Shown here: positions 6,894 through 8,568 of the stretch, in pieces
How positions within the stretch are numbered: the stretch's first letter is position 1
Layout: every line of letters begins with the position of its first letter
Source: an uncultured Clostridia bacterium
GTDB lineage: Bacteria; Bacillota; Clostridia; Oscillospirales; CAG-272
Length of the DNA: 8,568 bases
Assembly: GCA_945949385.1 (NCBI GenBank)
Contig: CAMFEL010000088.1
Span: 1 to 8,568 of the forward strand
Direction: 5' to 3'
Made by a program: the position numbers and the translations under genes
Notes under the pieces: generated by a model
What the model was told of the DNA's origin: nothing
Seen by the model: only the letters and a program-made list of their open reading frames with translations
Database searches by the model: none

Positions 6894-6949
6894 AGAACTG
6901 ATCTGCCCGCCTTTTGGCGGCTCCTTTCGGTGAATTTAATAAATCTCAT
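6890..6949 (-). CDS. Possible 19-codon leader ORF before the transglutaminase gene
   Basis: An ATG at 6949, 16 nt after the DUF58 stop, opens a basic 19-residue ORF whose TGA (6892-6890) overlaps the TTG start of the next gene in a TTGA. The AAAGGAG element and hairpin of that gene lie inside it. The ORF has only a weak SD of its own and no recognisable family, so it may be chance. If translated, it would couple DUF58 and transglutaminase translation. Confidence 0.2.
   Translation of the reverse strand: MRFIKFTERSRQKAGRSVL
6907..6927 (-). promoter_or_regulatory. Shine-Dalgarno followed by a small hairpin, upstream of the transglutaminase TTG
   Basis: On the - strand AAAGGAG (6927-6921) is followed directly by the hairpin CCGCC-AAAA-GGCGG (6920-6907), then 13 nt to the TTG at 6893. 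The linear SD-to-start distance of 27 nt is too long, but folding the hairpin would reduce it to about 13 nt. A second, weaker option is the GGCGGG on the 3' side of the hairpin. The whole intergenic gap (6894-6965, 72 nt) shows no promoter that I can recognise. Confidence 0.45.
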
Positions 6950-6965
6950 TTTTTCAACTGCAGCA

Positions 6966-8568
6966 TTACGGTGCGTTTTTGTCGCGCAAATGCTGTCTGC
7001 CGTCGGTGCCGTCCGTCTCTTCAACTTCTCTCATTACGATGCCGAACTGTCTGAGAAGCAGGCGGCAGGAGTCCGCATAGCGCAGGCGGGAAACCGGAGA
7101 AGCATATTTTTCCTCGGGGTTAAAAAGCAGTACCTCGGTGCGGCATCCGGTGCCGGCGCCGCCGAAACGGGAGGGAACGGTGCAGTACTGACTCACGTTT
7201 ATGGGGTCGAGGTTTGCCGTGACGATCTTTACCGTTATATTTTGGGCGACGCTTACAAAGTCGGCAAGACGGGACACTCTGTTCTCCGCCGGGACTACGG
7301 GGGCGCAGGCGAAGCGGGAATATGCTCCCTCAAAATCCGCTACCGTTGCGGCAAGGGTGTGGGCAAAGCCCTTTTCCTCGCGGCTGTCGTACCACAGCAC
7401 GGTGCATCGGCTGCCGCTTTTCAGCTCTTTCATTAGCAGGGAGGAGGCTATATCGGCAACGCCGTCTGCGCAGTATTCCGGCATTTCGTCCTCAAAATCC
7501 GCTTTGACGGCTCCGCCCCACTGATCGGTATCAAGCCTGTTTTTTTCGTCGGGCACGGGGGCGGTGCGGGAAGCGGAAGCGATGTTTGAGGAGGCTGACG
7601 CAGTATCTTGCTTTTTATCTTTCTCCGTGCCGTCTGTCCGGGCGGCTTTCTCTGCCGCAACGGTATCTGACACGGACTCTGCCGTGCTTATTCCGGCGGT
7701 TTTTACATTTTTCTTTTTGCTTTTGCCCGAGGTTTGTTTTATGAGGGCGTCGATCATGCTTGCCGCTTCAATGTCGGCGGCGCTGACACCCTTTGCGCGA
7801 AAACGCATATAACGGCGTTTTTCTCTTTTTGCTTTTGCGTCGGAAAGAATTTTTGCAGCTTTCTCACGCAGCTTTTTGACGGGAGATAAGCGCTTTTTTT
7901 CGCTTTGATAATTTTCTTCACCGTTTCCGTCTGCGTCCGGTACGGCATTTGCCGCGGCACGGCGGGGGCGCAGGAACAGCTTACCCTTTGCCTTTTCGCC
8001 ATCGCTTTCAGGCGGGGGAGTGGGCGCGGCAAAGTCTATAAGGATATAAGTCTGTCTGTCGTCGTTGGTATTAAAGTCCCTTACCTGCATTTCCTCTGCC
8101 TTTGAAGAAAGCTTCCAATGGATGCTTTTCAGAGGGTCTCCTGCTCGGTACTCGCGTATATTGGCGGTCTCTGCCGCCTCTCTGGTGCTGATACTGCTTG
8201 CGGCGGGAGAGGGAAAATCGGAAACGGCGCGCTGCTCGCCGAAGTCCGTTTCAAGGGTGCGGGGCAGCACGGTGACATTTGAATAATTGTTTATTTTTTT
8301 GCGTATTCTGAAAATCCGGAGCGGGTCGTATATGTATACCTCCGCTACGCCGATTTCATACTTTCCTCTGTATCTGAAGCGCACATCGGTTTTGACGCTG
8401 TAACCGCCGAAGGGCGGCAGGGACAGCACGAGGTGCTCCTTTACGCACCGAACTCCGCTTTCCTGCGGCAGGACTGTTATTGCCTTTGCAAAGGGTATGG
8501 GCAGGGGAGAGGAATTGATTATTCGCACCTCATACTGCACGGGCGAGAGCTTCTCGGCGGCACTGCGG
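6966..8568 (-). CDS. DUF58 domain protein with large charged insertion (5' end outside window)
   Basis: 533 codons are visible. The frame runs open to the right edge, so the start (and probably two N-terminal membrane helices) lies outside; an internal GTG at 8540 is not the start. DUF58 proteins usually work with a MoxR AAA+ ATPase and a TgpA-like partner. Numbering from the GTG codon: an N-terminal beta-sandwich (1-~95) with FRYRGKYEIGVAEVYIYDPLRIF, matching the family's RGxYxLGPxxxxxxDPFGLF; then the DUF58 hallmark REYRAGDPLKSIHWKLSSK at 129-147, followed by VRDFN and the vWA-like first strand TYILIDFAA (164-172). About 180 low-complexity charged residues (172-350) come next, before the fold resumes at EYCADGVADIASSLLMKEL. 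After Asp169 there is no DxSxS, so the MIDAS metal site seems lost. The gene ends 72 nt before the transglutaminase gene. The family is clear; the function is inferred only from context. Confidence 0.88.
   Translation of the reverse strand, partial: RSAAEKLSPVQYEVRIINSSPLPIPFAKAITVLPQESGVRCVKEHLVLSLPPFGGYSVKTDVRFRYRGKYEIGVAEVYIYDPLRIFRIRKKINNYSNVTVLPRTLETDFGEQRAVSDFPSPAASSISTREAAETANIREYRAGDPLKSIHWKLSSKAEEMQVRDFNTNDDRQTYILIDFAAPTPPPESDGEKAKGKLFLRPRRAAANAVPDADGNGEENYQSEKKRLSPVKKLREKAAKILSDAKAKREKRRYMRFRAKGVSAADIEAASMIDALIKQTSGKSKKKNVKTAGISTAESVSDTVAAEKAARTDGTEKDKKQDTASASSNIASASRTAPVPDEKNRLDTDQWGGAVKADFEDEMPEYCADGVADIASSLLMKELKSGSRCTVLWYDSREEKGFAHTLAATVADFEGAYSRFACAPVVPAENRVSRLADFVSVAQNITVKIVTANLDPINVSQYCTVPSRFGGAGTGCRTEVLLFNPEEKYASPVSRLRYADSCRLLLRQFGIVMREVEETDGTDGRQHLRDKNAP
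7491..8027 (-). other. Region coding the charged, disordered insertion of the DUF58 protein
   Basis: Codons ~172-350 (counted from the GTG at 8540) lie between the first strand and the following helix of the vWA-like domain. The segment starts with a Pro/acidic stretch (PTPPPESDGEK), passes through a basic helical part (KKLREKAAKILSDAKAKREK), then a Ser/Thr/Ala/Lys-rich part, and ends in acidic residues (DFEDEMPEY). It looks disordered with one helical section. No known domain is recognised. Confidence 0.75.

Noticed and set aside
6819..7436. A 205-codon open frame on the + strand spanning the DUF58/transglutaminase gap
   Set aside because: It is antisense to conserved DUF58 coding sequence and has no start signals.
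1..8568. Search by eye for insertion sequences, att sites, CRISPR repeats, tRNAs or a defence island
   Set aside because: No direct repeat array, transposase, tRNA cloverleaf or defence-family motif was seen; the window is fully accounted for by an ATPase operon and a DUF58/transglutaminase/mrnC cluster.

Overview
The window looks like chromosomal DNA from a Gram-positive member of the Clostridia, probably an Oscillospiraceae/Ruminococcus-like gut lineage. The evidence is moderately high GC, strong AAAGGAG-type ribosome binding sites, use of TTG starts, a canonical alpha-gamma-beta-epsilon F-ATPase gene order, and a Mini-III RNase, which is typical of Firmicutes. The taxonomic guess is inference. 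No mobile element, CRISPR array, tRNA or rRNA was seen.

Left half (+ strand, 1-3155): the distal end of an F-type ATP synthase operon. It holds the C-terminal part of alpha (atpA, cut by the window edge), then gamma (atpG), beta (atpD) and epsilon (atpC). The genes are packed tightly (a 4-nt overlap, then gaps of 22 and 20 nt), each with its own Shine-Dalgarno. Catalytic motifs in beta are intact. Epsilon keeps the IDxxRA ATP-binding motif of regulatory Bacillus-type subunits. A 20-bp perfect hairpin plus T-tract closes the operon.

Right half (- strand, 8568 down to 3158): a convergent three-gene cluster, read right to left. It begins with a DUF58 protein (5' end outside the window), followed by an 1103-residue TgpA-like membrane transglutaminase and then mrnC (Mini-III RNase). 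DUF58 plus TgpA is the familiar pair that usually follows a MoxR AAA+ ATPase, which would lie just beyond the right edge. MoxR/DUF58/TgpA clusters are thought to act in cell-envelope or protein-complex maturation; their substrates are mostly unknown. mrnC matures 23S rRNA and looks like an operon passenger.

The most unusual content is in the DUF58-TgpA pair. Each protein carries a large, low-complexity, charged insertion (about 160-180 residues) in a domain that is normally compact, and both insertions are predicted to face the cytoplasm. The DUF58 copy has no recognisable metal-binding MIDAS motif, and the transglutaminase has Glu where the third triad residue is usually Asp. TgpA also has an odd start region: a strong SD, then a hairpin, then a distant TTG that overlaps the stop of a possible 19-codon leader ORF. 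I did not find a convincing new defence or mobile system here. All genes over 120 codons belong to recognisable families, and intergenic space is minimal (the longest gap is 72 nt).
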